Part shown: in pieces, positions 17,420 through 25,605 of the stretch
Layout of the letters: each line of letters opens with the position of its first letter
How positions within the stretch are numbered: position 1 is the stretch's first letter
Origin: Terrimesophilobacter sp044464485
Lineage (GTDB): Bacteria; Actinomycetota; Actinomycetes; Actinomycetales; Microbacteriaceae
DNA length: 64,000 nt
Assembly: GCA_044464485.1 (NCBI GenBank)
Contig: JBIQLG010000009.1
Location: 1 to 64,000 of the forward strand
Direction: 5' to 3'
The notes under the pieces: generated by a model
The model's database searches: none
What the model was told of the DNA's origin: nothing
The model's input: the letters and a program-made list of their open reading frames with translations, nothing else
Made by a program: the position numbers and the translations under genes

Positions 17420-18637
17420 TCAGGAGGCGAGGCGCGCCTTGAGGTTGTCCGCGAGGGAGGCGAGGAACTCCTCCGTGGTCTGGTAGCCCTGCGCCGGACC
17501 GACGAGCAACGCCAGGTCCTTCGTCATCTTTCCGGATTCGACTGTCTTCACCACGACATCCTCGAGGGTGTGCGAAAAATCGATGAGCGCCTGGTTGCCG
17601 TCGAGCTTTCCGCGGTGCGCGAGCGCGCGCGTCCACGCGTAGATCGACGCAATCGGGTTCGTCGAGGTCGGCTTGCCGGCCTGGTGCTGGCGGTAGTGAC
17701 GAGTAACGGTGCCGTGGGCGGCCTCCGCCTCGACGATCTTGCCATCCGGTGTCGTGAGCACGCTCGTCATGAGGCCGAGGGAACCGAAGCCCTGCGCCAC
17801 AGTGTCGGACTGCACGTCGCCGTCGTAGTTCTTGCACGCCCAGACGTAACCGCCCTCCCACTTGAGGGAGGCGGCCACCATGTCGTCGATCAGGCGGTGC
17901 TCGTAGGTGAGGCCGGCGGCGTCGAACTTGGCCTTGAATTCATTCTCGAACACCTCGGCGAACAGGTCCTTGAACCGGCCGTCGTACGCCTTCAGGATGG
18001 TGTTCTTCGTCGAGAGGTATACGGGATACCCGCGGTCGAGGCCGTAGGCGAGCGACGCCCGAGCGAAGTCGCGGATCGAGTCGTCGAGGTTGTACATGCC
18101 CATTGCGACGCCGGAGCCCGGCGACTGGAACACCTCGAAGCTCTGCGGCTCGCTGCCGTCCTTCGGCGTGAACGTCATCGTGAGTTTGCCTTCGCCCTCG
18201 AACCGGAAGTCGGTCGCACGGTACTGGTCGCCGAATGCATGGCGGCCGATGATGATCGGCTTGTTCCAGCCGGGCACGAGGCGGGGGATGTTGGAGATGA
18301 TGATCGGCTCGCGGAAGATCGTGCCGCCGAGGATGTTGCGGATCGTGCCGTTGGGGCTCCGCCACATCTTCTTGAGGCCGAACTCCTCGACGCGCGCCTC
18401 ATCCGGCGTGATCGTCGCGCACTTCACGCCGACGCCGTGCTTCTGGATGGCGTGCGCGGCATCGATCGTGACCTGGTCTTCCGTGTCATCGCGCTTTTCG
18501 ATGCCGAGGTCGTAGTACTCAAGATTGATGTCGAGGTATGGGTGGATCAGGGTGTCTTTGATCGCCTGCCAGATGATGCGGGTCATCTCGTCGCCATCGA
18601 GTTCGACGACGGTACCCTCTACCTTGATTTTTGACAC
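17420..18637 (-). CDS. icd: NADP-dependent isocitrate dehydrogenase, dimeric type
   Basis: Converts isocitrate to 2-oxoglutarate with NADPH and CO2 in the TCA cycle. The 405-residue protein has the eukaryote-like dimeric IDH features: GDEMTRIIW near the N-terminus, KCATITPDEARVEEF, SPNGTIRNILGG and EAAHGTVTRHYR. I choose GTG 18637 (MSKIKVEG) with GGAG upstream rather than a start 10 codons earlier. Monocistronic. A MarR-type palindrome at 18733-18750 lies in its promoter region, shared with the divergent GNAT gene. Confidence 0.95.
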   Translation of the reverse strand: MSKIKVEGTVVELDGDEMTRIIWQAIKDTLIHPYLDINLEYYDLGIEKRDDTEDQVTIDAAHAIQKHGVGVKCATITPDEARVEEFGLKKMWRSPNGTIRNILGGTIFREPIIISNIPRLVPGWNKPIIIGRHAFGDQYRATDFRFEGEGKLTMTFTPKDGSEPQSFEVFQSPGSGVAMGMYNLDDSIRDFARASLAYGLDRGYPVYLSTKNTILKAYDGRFKDLFAEVFENEFKAKFDAAGLTYEHRLIDDMVAASLKWEGGYVWACKNYDGDVQSDTVAQGFGSLGLMTSVLTTPDGKIVEAEAAHGTVTRHYRQHQAGKPTSTNPIASIYAWTRALAHRGKLDGNQALIDFSHTLEDVVVKTVESGKMTKDLALLVGPAQGYQTTEEFLASLADNLKARLAS

Positions 18638-18732
18638 TGGGTGCTCCTTGAAGATGGTGTTCGGCACGTGAACGATCGGAGGGCAGTGCCCTGACCGAAA
18701 AGCCTGGTTTCAGCTTACAGGCCCGGGCCAAT

Positions 18733-18750
18733 TATCTCGACATCAAGATA
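18733..18750. promoter_or_regulatory. MarR/TamR-like palindromic operator upstream of icd
   Basis: TATCTCGACATCAAGATA is a palindrome in 14 of 18 positions, with arms TATCT/AGATA. From memory, the Streptomyces MarR-family regulator TamR binds similar palindromes upstream of isocitrate dehydrogenase and aconitase. It lies 96 bp upstream of icd and 41 bp upstream of the GNAT gene, so it could control either. Confidence 0.45.
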
Positions 18751-18790
18751 TCTCTAGAGCTTTCTCGGTTCGTGTGGATAGCCTGTCTTC

Positions 18791-19243
18791 ATGGCCAACT
18801 TCAGACTCGAAGACTTGTCGGGCAGCAATGCACTCGCCGCGAACAAGCTCACACTGCGTCGCGGACAGGAGCAATTTGTCGTTCCGCCCACCTACGCGAT
18901 AGCCGACGCGTATCTCGACGCCACAACGAGTTGGCCGCGTGTCGTGCTCAGCGACGACAAGGTCGTCGGCTTCATCCGCGGGAATTTCGATGAGGATGCG
19001 GCCGAAGAAGAGTTTCGAAGCTGCGTGTGGCGCGTGCATGTGGCGGCGGACCAGCAGGGCAAAGGCGTCGGCACGTTCGCTGTTCTCGCGCTCGCAGACG
19101 AAGCTCGGTCACGCGGGTTCACCCGACTCACCGCGCTGTGGGAGCCCGGCGACGACGGCCCGGAGGCCTTCTTCACGAACATGGGATTCGTCGTCGAACG
19201 GGAGACGCAGTACGGCGAAAAATTCGGTGTGCTCTCACTGTAA
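18791..19243 (+). CDS. GNAT family N-acetyltransferase
   Basis: A 150-residue acetyltransferase with the acetyl-CoA loop QGKGVG in VHVAADQQGKGVGTFA and the C-terminal FFTNMGFV segment. The substrate is unknown. It directly abuts the alkyltransferase-like gene (stop TAA then ATG with no gap), so the two are co-translated. Divergent from icd. Confidence 0.88.
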   Translation: MANFRLEDLSGSNALAANKLTLRRGQEQFVVPPTYAIADAYLDATTSWPRVVLSDDKVVGFIRGNFDEDAAEEEFRSCVWRVHVAADQQGKGVGTFAVLALADEARSRGFTRLTALWEPGDDGPEAFFTNMGFVVERETQYGEKFGVLSL

Positions 19244-19549
19244 ATGCACCAGTCAGAAGACTTCATTTCGCGAGTGCTGGATGTCGTGGATGCGATACCG
19301 CCGGGCCACGTGATGGCCTACGGAGACATCGCGGCGGTGATCGGATCCCGCGCTCCCCGCGCCGTAGGAAAAGTCATGGCGCTCTACGGCAGCAGCGTTC
19401 CCTGGTGGCGTGTGGTGCGCGCGAGTGGCCAGCCGCCGCTCTGCCACGACGAGCAGGCGCTCGCGCACTACCGGGAAGAGAACACGCCCCTCGTTACCAC
19501 GACATCCGGCTATCGCATCAATTTGCGGCTCGCGCGCTACCGCCCCTGA
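19244..19549 (+). CDS. Alkyltransferase-like (ATL) DNA-binding protein
   Basis: A 101-residue protein matching the DNA-binding domain of O6-alkylguanine-DNA alkyltransferase (MAYGDIAAVIGS helix-turn-helix; VGKVMALYGSSVPWWRVVRASG). The acceptor cysteine of PCHR is tryptophan (P53 W54 W55 R56), so it cannot remove alkyl groups itself. ATL proteins bind O6-alkylguanine and hand it to nucleotide excision repair. Most ATLs read PWHR; here the histidine is also Trp. Confidence 0.9.
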   Translation: MHQSEDFISRVLDVVDAIPPGHVMAYGDIAAVIGSRAPRAVGKVMALYGSSVPWWRVVRASGQPPLCHDEQALAHYREENTPLVTTTSGYRINLRLARYRP

Positions 19550-19570
19550 CCGGCGCGCACCCCGTCGCGG

Positions 19571-21376
19571 TCACACGAGCGAGTCACGCCAGGCCGCGTG
19601 CATTCTGGAGAACTTGCCCGTTCCCGCGATGAGATCTGCGGGAGTGCCATCCTCGATGATGCGGCCGTGCTCCATCACGAGCACGCGGTCGGCGATCGCC
19701 ACCGTCGACAGCCGGTGCGCGATGATCACCGCCGTGCGGTCCGCGAGAAGCGTTTGCAGACCCTCCTGCACGAGACGTTCGCTCGGGATGTCCAGCGACG
19801 CCGTTGCCTCATCCAGAATCAGCACGACGGGGTCGGCGATGAATGCCCGCGCGAAGGAGATCAGCTGCCGCTGACCCGCAGAGACCCGCCCGCCGCGCTT
19901 GTTCACGTCCGTGTCGTAGCCACTCGGGAGGCCCTCGATGAAGGTGTGAGCGCCCACGGCGCGCGCCGCTGCCTCGATTTCTGCGCGCGTCGCATCGGGC
20001 TTGCCGAGCGCGATGTTATCCGCGACGGTTCCCGAGAACAGGTACGCCTCCTGCGTCACCATCACGATGGCTCGACGCAGGTCCTTCGGATGCAATTGCC
20101 GAAGGTCGACGCCATCGAGCGACACGGTTCCCGAGGTCGGATCATAGAATCTGGAAATCAGCTTGGCGAGAGTGGATTTTCCCGCACCCGTAGAGCCGAC
20201 GAGGGCAATCGTTTCCCCCGCGGGGATGTCGAGCGTGAACTCGGGAAGAATGACGCGGTCCTCTTTGTACGAGAATTCGACCCTGTCGAACAGAACGTTC
20301 CCCTTGGCCTTCCACAGGTCGATGGGACCGGTGGGGTCCGGAACGCTCGGTCGCTCTTCCAGCACCCCGGAGATCTTCTCCAGTGCTGCCGCGGCGGATT
20401 GATACGAGTTGTAAAACATCGCGATCTCCTGCGCGGGCGCGAAGAACGAACGCGTGTACAGGAGGGTTGCCAGCAGCACTCCGACCGCGAGGCCTCCCCC
20501 GGCCACTCGGAGGCCGCCGACGAGCAGAATCACCGCGAGGGTGATGTTCCCGATGAGCACGAGCCCGGGATCGAAAATTCCGAAGAGATTGATCGCGCGT
20601 TCGTTCGCGTGACGGTAATCCTCGACGAGGCCGGCGAACTCCTTCGCATTGCGCTTCTCCTTGCGGAAAGCCTTGACCGCGCGGATACCGGTCATCGTTT
20701 CGACGAAGTGCACGATGACGCGCGCCGATGTCGTTCGGGTCTCGCGGAACACCTTTTGGGACGCGAGCTGGAACCAGCGCGTGAGCGCCCACAGCGGGAT
20801 CATCGCGCCGAAGAGCACGAGCCCGCTCACCCAGTCGAGGGAAAACAGCGCGATTGCCGTGAAGCCCATGTAGAGGCCACCCTGCACGAGCTCCGTGAGG
20901 CCGGAATCGAGCAGCTCTCTGAGGGTATCGAGGTCGCTGGTTTGGCGCGCGATGATGCGACCGGAAGTGTAACTCTCATGGAACTCGAGGCTCAATCGCT
21001 GCGTGTGCAGGAACATCCGTTTGCGAAGCTCGATGAGGATTGACTGCGTAATCCGCGCCACGAGAACCGTGTACCACGCGATGAGCAGAGCACCGATCGT
21101 ACCGGTGAACAAGAACGCAACTACGGCAATGCCGAGCGGCATCCAGTCCTGCTTCAGCATCGCCGGCAATCCGTTATCGATTCCGAAGGCGATGAACGCG
21201 GGACCGGCGACCTGCGCAGCGGTGCTGACCACGACGACGATCGCCGTCAACGCAATCCGTCGGCGCAATGGACGCACGAGCGAACCCAGAAGCTTCAGAG
21301 AGCGCGCGCGAATCTGGCGGCTCTCCGCCTTCGTATAATCCTGGCGATCTTCGCCCTCGACACCAATGACGCTCAT
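19571..21376 (-). CDS. ABC exporter half-transporter (permease fused to ATPase), second subunit
   Basis: A 601-residue type IV ABC exporter half: six transmembrane helices (about 30-330) then an ATPase with GSTGAGKST, signature VSAGQRQL and Walker B VLILDEATASLD. The signature has A where the canonical motif has G (SAGQ versus SGGQ), frequent in one half of heterodimeric exporters. Its ATG overlaps the stop of the partner gene (ATGA). Probable heterodimer with the upstream gene product; exported substrate unknown. Confidence 0.92.
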   Translation of the reverse strand: MSVIGVEGEDRQDYTKAESRQIRARSLKLLGSLVRPLRRRIALTAIVVVVSTAAQVAGPAFIAFGIDNGLPAMLKQDWMPLGIAVVAFLFTGTIGALLIAWYTVLVARITQSILIELRKRMFLHTQRLSLEFHESYTSGRIIARQTSDLDTLRELLDSGLTELVQGGLYMGFTAIALFSLDWVSGLVLFGAMIPLWALTRWFQLASQKVFRETRTTSARVIVHFVETMTGIRAVKAFRKEKRNAKEFAGLVEDYRHANERAINLFGIFDPGLVLIGNITLAVILLVGGLRVAGGGLAVGVLLATLLYTRSFFAPAQEIAMFYNSYQSAAAALEKISGVLEERPSVPDPTGPIDLWKAKGNVLFDRVEFSYKEDRVILPEFTLDIPAGETIALVGSTGAGKSTLAKLISRFYDPTSGTVSLDGVDLRQLHPKDLRRAIVMVTQEAYLFSGTVADNIALGKPDATRAEIEAAARAVGAHTFIEGLPSGYDTDVNKRGGRVSAGQRQLISFARAFIADPVVLILDEATASLDIPSERLVQEGLQTLLADRTAVIIAHRLSTVAIADRVLVMEHGRIIEDGTPADLIAGTGKFSRMHAAWRDSLV

Positions 21377-23232
21377 GAACCGACCTCTGAACTCGTGCGG
21401 CCAACACCCGTCGGCACGATGGGGATAGGGGTTGTGGGCGGGGACGGATTCCGTTTGGGCGGCCCATCCGGTTCATCCAGGCTCGAAATGACGAATCGGT
21501 AGTGCTCACTGGATGCGAGCAGTTCGGAATGCGTGCCCACCGCGGTGATCTTTCCGTTCTCAAGGAGCGCCACCCGATCCGCCAGCATCACGGTTGACGG
21601 GCGATGCGCCACGATGAGTGCCGTCGTGGACGCGAGCACCCTCCTCAGTGCCGCCTCAACCAGCGCTTCGGTGTCAACATCCAGTGCCGAAAGCGGGTCG
21701 TCGAGCACGAGAACATCCGGTTTCGCGGCAACTGCGCGCGCGAGGGCGAGTCTCTGCCTCTGGCCGCCGGAGAGGCTCATGCCCTCTTCGCCGACCTTCG
21801 TGTCGAGACCCTCAGGCAGCTCATACACGAAGTCGGCCTGCGCGATCTCGAGAGCCTCGGAGAGTTCATCTGCCGTGGAGTCGGGGCGCCCGAGCAGCAC
21901 GTTGTCCCGAACCGACGCAGAGAACAGCGTGGCGTCTTCGAACGCCATGGCGATGTGGGTGCGCAATTCCTCGAGGGTCAGGTCGCGGATGTCCACGCCA
22001 TCGATCGTGATGGACCCCCCCGTCACGTCGTAAAGCCGCGTGGCCAGTGACGTGATCGTGGACTTGCCGCTTCCGGTCAGGCCGACCAGCGCCATGGTCT
22101 CGCCGGGTTCGAGCTCGAGATCGATGCCGTCCACCAGATCGGGGAAACGCTCGGGAGAATCCGCGTACCTGAAGTGCACGTTGTGGAAGACGAGACGACC
22201 CTCGGGGTTGGTGACGGTTGAGGGAGTTTCGGGGTCGACTATCGAATTCTGTTCATCCATGACCTCGAAGAAGCGGTCGGCCGCCGTGCGGGTATCGAAG
22301 GTCATGGAGAGCAGGAATCCAATGGACTCCACGGGAAAGCGCAGCACGGTGGCGGTTGCGAAGAACGCCACGAGCTCGCCGACCGTGATCTGCCCGGCAC
22401 CCGCGAGCCACACCCCTCCTGCCAGACACAGCGCGAACGTGACATCGGGCACGAGAAGCAGCCACAGCCAAATACCAGCGATTGCCCTGGCTTTCTCAAT
22501 CTCGGTGCCGCGCAGCAGCTCTGCTTTCGCTTCAAAATTGTGGAGAGCGTGCGCACCGCGACCGAACGCCTTCAACACGCGGATGCCGTGCACGGATTCC
22601 TCGACGGCCGTCGCAAGATCGCCCGCTTGGTCCTGGCTCCTGCGCGCAACCACCGAGTACTTCTGTTCGAAGAGGTACCCGTAAATCCACAGCGGTATGG
22701 ACAGGATCGCGAACAGCACGCCCAGCATCCAGTTGATACTGACAAGCACTCCGAGGCCCACGAGGATCGTGATGGTGTTGACGACGAACAGCACGAGTCC
22801 GAACGAGAACCAGCGGCGGATCAGGTTGAGATCGCTGATTGCCCGCGAGAGCAGCTGGCCGCTCGGCCACCGGTCGTGGAAGCTGACGGGCAGCTCCTGC
22901 AGCTGGTTGTACAGACCGTTGCGCATTCGAGCTTCAATGTGAGTTCCCGGCTGCAGCACGAACCATCGGCGGAACCAGATCATGACCGCCTCGAGGATGC
23001 CCAGAACGAGGACAATGATCACGGGCCACCAGATTTCGTTCGCATCCCCGTCTTTGAGGGGCCCATCCACCAGTGAGCGAAGCACCTGCGGAATGGCGAG
23101 CGCCACGAGCGCGGCGAGCATTGCCGCACCCATCCCGAGGTAGATGCGGCGCATGGCCGGTTTCGCGTACGGGTACACGCGCATGATCGACGAGAAGGTG
23201 CTCGGTCGCTTGGTGGTGGAGTCGGAAGACAA
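21373..23232 (-). CDS. ABC exporter half-transporter (permease fused to ATPase), first subunit
   Basis: I choose TTG 23232 (619 aa), which has AAGGA 6 nt upstream; a longer frame to 23319 has no such support, and ATG at codon 17 of my model is the alternative. Six transmembrane helices are followed by an ATPase with GLTGSGKST, canonical signature LSGGQRQR and Walker B VLVLDDPLSALD. The Walker B catalytic position has Asp (LDDP) rather than Glu, so this half carries the degenerate catalytic site. A strong iron-box-like site lies about 200 bp upstream. Confidence 0.88.
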   Translation of the reverse strand: MSSDSTTKRPSTFSSIMRVYPYAKPAMRRIYLGMGAAMLAALVALAIPQVLRSLVDGPLKDGDANEIWWPVIIVLVLGILEAVMIWFRRWFVLQPGTHIEARMRNGLYNQLQELPVSFHDRWPSGQLLSRAISDLNLIRRWFSFGLVLFVVNTITILVGLGVLVSINWMLGVLFAILSIPLWIYGYLFEQKYSVVARRSQDQAGDLATAVEESVHGIRVLKAFGRGAHALHNFEAKAELLRGTEIEKARAIAGIWLWLLLVPDVTFALCLAGGVWLAGAGQITVGELVAFFATATVLRFPVESIGFLLSMTFDTRTAADRFFEVMDEQNSIVDPETPSTVTNPEGRLVFHNVHFRYADSPERFPDLVDGIDLELEPGETMALVGLTGSGKSTITSLATRLYDVTGGSITIDGVDIRDLTLEELRTHIAMAFEDATLFSASVRDNVLLGRPDSTADELSEALEIAQADFVYELPEGLDTKVGEEGMSLSGGQRQRLALARAVAAKPDVLVLDDPLSALDVDTEALVEAALRRVLASTTALIVAHRPSTVMLADRVALLENGKITAVGTHSELLASSEHYRFVISSLDEPDGPPKRNPSPPTTPIPIVPTGVGRTSSEVGS

Positions 23233-23437
23233 AAGGGGTCCTTGATCGTGATGCGTTGGCGGTGCCAAATGACAGTGAGGGGAGGCGGGCAGGCCCGCGC
23301 GGCACACGAGAGGGAACATGCCCAGTGTTCCGTGTCGTCAGTGCAGCCCTCCAGAATACGATAAACCTCCGCGCGCAGCAAACTATTTTTCCCGGAAACT
23401 TCACGGCCCTTTCGCTGGCAATGACGACCACGGTTAG

Positions 23438-23456
23438 TTAGGATTGCCTTACCTAC
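23438..23456. promoter_or_regulatory. DtxR/IdeR-type iron box
   Basis: TTAGGATTGCCTTACCTAC matches 15 of 19 positions of the consensus TTAGGTTAGSCTAACCTAA. It lies between the divergent ABC exporter operon and dedA, 43 bp before the dedA start. It suggests iron-responsive repression of one or both. Confidence 0.55.
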
Positions 23457-23498
23457 CTGCGATCGGATTTTTGTGCTTTTTTCTCCTGAGGGCTCCAC

Positions 23499-24167
23499 AT
23501 GGGCGCTGTGACCATACTCCCGGCAGCAACCTCCAATCTCGGCAGCGAGATGGGCGACCTCCTTTCCACTGCCGGACCGATCATTTTTTACCTCATCGTG
23601 TGGGCTCTGGTCTTCGCGGGAACCGCGATCTTTCTCGGTCTGTTCATCCCGTTCATCACGGGAGACTCGCTGCTCTTCGCGGCCGGGCTCATCACGGCAT
23701 CCGCGGTCAGTCTGAATATCGTCATTCTTGCCGTGGGCGTCGGAATCGCCGCCTTCCTCGGAGACCAGGTCGGGTTCCTTCTGGGCCGACACTACGGGCG
23801 TGGGTATCTCGACCGTCACGGCGGCCGCCGTACGCAAAAGGCCATCTTTGTCGCAGAGACGTTCTACCAGCGCTACGGATGGTGGTCCATCGTGGTCGCG
23901 AGGTTCGTGCCGTGGGGTCGGGTATTCATCCCCGTAATTGCCGGTGTTGGGCGCATGAACTATTACCGTTTCGTCAGCAGCAACCTCGTGGGTGCGCTCG
24001 CCTGGGGTGTCGGCATCACCCTCATCGGCTACTTCACGGCGTCCGTTCCCGGCATCAAGAGCGCGTCGTATGTCATCGCCGGTATTGTGATCGCGCTGTC
24101 CATCATCGCTGGCATTCGCACGTGGCGCGCGCACCACCGGGAGACTCCCGCAGCCGGAGGCGCATAA
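23499..24167 (+). CDS. DedA family membrane protein
   Basis: A 222-residue protein with about five hydrophobic segments, the GDSLLFAAG entry motif, FLLGRHYG and the family signature ARFVPWGRVFIPVIAG. DedA proteins are half-transporter-like membrane proteins; some members flip polyprenyl phosphate or phospholipids and maintain membrane homeostasis. Start ATG 23499 has GAGGG upstream. An iron-box-like site lies just upstream. Confidence 0.92.
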   Translation: MGAVTILPAATSNLGSEMGDLLSTAGPIIFYLIVWALVFAGTAIFLGLFIPFITGDSLLFAAGLITASAVSLNIVILAVGVGIAAFLGDQVGFLLGRHYGRGYLDRHGGRRTQKAIFVAETFYQRYGWWSIVVARFVPWGRVFIPVIAGVGRMNYYRFVSSNLVGALAWGVGITLIGYFTASVPGIKSASYVIAGIVIALSIIAGIRTWRAHHRETPAAGGA

Positions 24168-24174
24168 GTACGAC

Positions 24175-24190
24175 CGGCGGGAGTCCGCCG
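24175..24190 (+). terminator. Weak hairpin after dedA
   Basis: CGGCGG, a 4-base loop GAGT and CCGCCG form a 6-bp GC stem 8 bp after the dedA stop, between convergent genes. There is no T tract, so termination is uncertain. Confidence 0.35.
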
Positions 24191-24269
24191 CGCGGGTGCT
24201 CACATGCCGACGCCGACGTGCCGGAGTCGCGCGGTACGCGATGCGAGTCGCACTACCTGATGAGCGCTG

Positions 24270-25499
24270 TCACCTGATGCGCACCGAAAGACACGTGACG
24301 CATCCCTCCAGCTTTTCGAACTCACTGATGTCCACCGTGACGACGCGGTAACCCAGATCGGCGACGAGCGCTGCGGTCTTGGGCGCGGATGCCGACATGA
24401 GCACCGTCTCACCGTCCACAACGACGACCGCGACACCCTCCGGTTCCGGCACGGCCAGAAAACGATCGAACATTTCCGGGTTATCTACCAATTCCGGGTA
24501 GCCGAGCACCGTGCCATCCGGCAAAGCGGTGACCGCGCTCTTGAGATGGAGCACCTTGGAGACGGGCACCCCGACGACCGTGTACCCGAGGGCGGACACG
24601 ATGGCTCGCAGCTGACGAATCCCTTCGCCATTGGTCCTGCCGCCCCTGCCCACGTAGACGGTGCTGCCGATCTTCAACACGTCACCGCCGTCGAGCGTGC
24701 CGGGCAATTCGATGTGCGCGATGCGCAAGCCCAGCTCGCGCACGGTCTCTTCCACGGCAACAGTCTCCGTGCGGCGCGACTCGTGACCGGGGCTCGTGAT
24801 CACCGCGGTGTCGCCGAAAATGACCACAGTGTCCTCGACAAACACAGAGTCCGGAGCGTCGGTCGCCACGGGAACTTCAATCGTGTCCCACCCGTTTTCA
24901 ATGAGCGTGGCAACGTACGCGTCCCATTGCTCGTCGGCCTTTTCGGCATCAACGACAGACCGCGCGATGTGGGTCACCTGACCGTCGGCAAGATTTGCGG
25001 CGGGAAGACGCACGAGTGCGACACGGCGATCCCGAACCTGCGGTGCATCCAGCGTGGACTGGGTTATGTACGCCCACAGTCTTCGGCCCACCGTGACAGT
25101 CGCCAGCACCGCGGCGATGACGAAGATCAGCTTTGGCCCGATGAGCGTTCCGAACAAAAAGGCAATCGCCGGACCGTCCAAAGTCGAGCCGCTTCCCAGA
25201 ATGGACGCGAGGCTGCCGAAGAGGCCCGCGAGCAGCGAAACGACGATCGCGAGCGGTACCGCCACATACCAGCGTCTCAACCCCTCAAAACCTGCCACAA
25301 GCGCGAGGATCAGGAAGAGGATGAGGCTGGATGCGAAGAAGTAGCCGTTCAGTTGTTCAAACGACGACGCGTTTGCTCCGGCCGCTGCGTAGAAAACGAG
25401 CACGCTCGCGAAATGGGCGATAAGTGCGATGGCGAGAGCTGCCGTTACCGCTCCGGCGATTCGGCGGATCATCGCGAGCGGTCCGGTCAAAGTTGTCAT
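24270..25499 (-). CDS. Membrane-anchored dimethylargininase-like (DDAH/amidinotransferase) protein
   Basis: A 409-residue fusion. Residues 1 to about 145 hold four hydrophobic segments. From about 155 on is a DDAH-type guanidine-modifying domain: VRLPAANLADGQVTH, FVEDTVVIFGD, LPGTLDGGDVLKIG, the conserved VLHLKSAV histidine motif and a C-terminal EGCVTCLSV whose Cys403 fits the nucleophile position. DDAH hydrolyses dimethylarginine to citrulline and dimethylamine; relatives act on arginine. Known DDAHs are soluble, so the membrane part is the novelty. Possible roles are sensing or cleaving methylated arginines at the membrane. Confidence 0.82.
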   Translation of the reverse strand: MTTLTGPLAMIRRIAGAVTAALAIALIAHFASVLVFYAAAGANASSFEQLNGYFFASSLILFLILALVAGFEGLRRWYVAVPLAIVVSLLAGLFGSLASILGSGSTLDGPAIAFLFGTLIGPKLIFVIAAVLATVTVGRRLWAYITQSTLDAPQVRDRRVALVRLPAANLADGQVTHIARSVVDAEKADEQWDAYVATLIENGWDTIEVPVATDAPDSVFVEDTVVIFGDTAVITSPGHESRRTETVAVEETVRELGLRIAHIELPGTLDGGDVLKIGSTVYVGRGGRTNGEGIRQLRAIVSALGYTVVGVPVSKVLHLKSAVTALPDGTVLGYPELVDNPEMFDRFLAVPEPEGVAVVVVDGETVLMSASAPKTAALVADLGYRVVTVDISEFEKLEGCVTCLSVRIR

Positions 25500-25605
25500 G
25501 CAGCGAGACTATTGGATATCAGCACGGCGCGTCACCTCGGTTGCGGGCGTGCGGTTATTTTGTCGTTTCTCACGGGCACGATCGAGGGATTCGCGCATAC
25601 TCCGC

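Noticed and set aside
16874..18634. A 586-codon plus-strand open frame opposite the P1B ATPase 5' end and icd
   Set aside because: It is antisense to icd and the ATPase, has low-complexity charged composition and no start signal.
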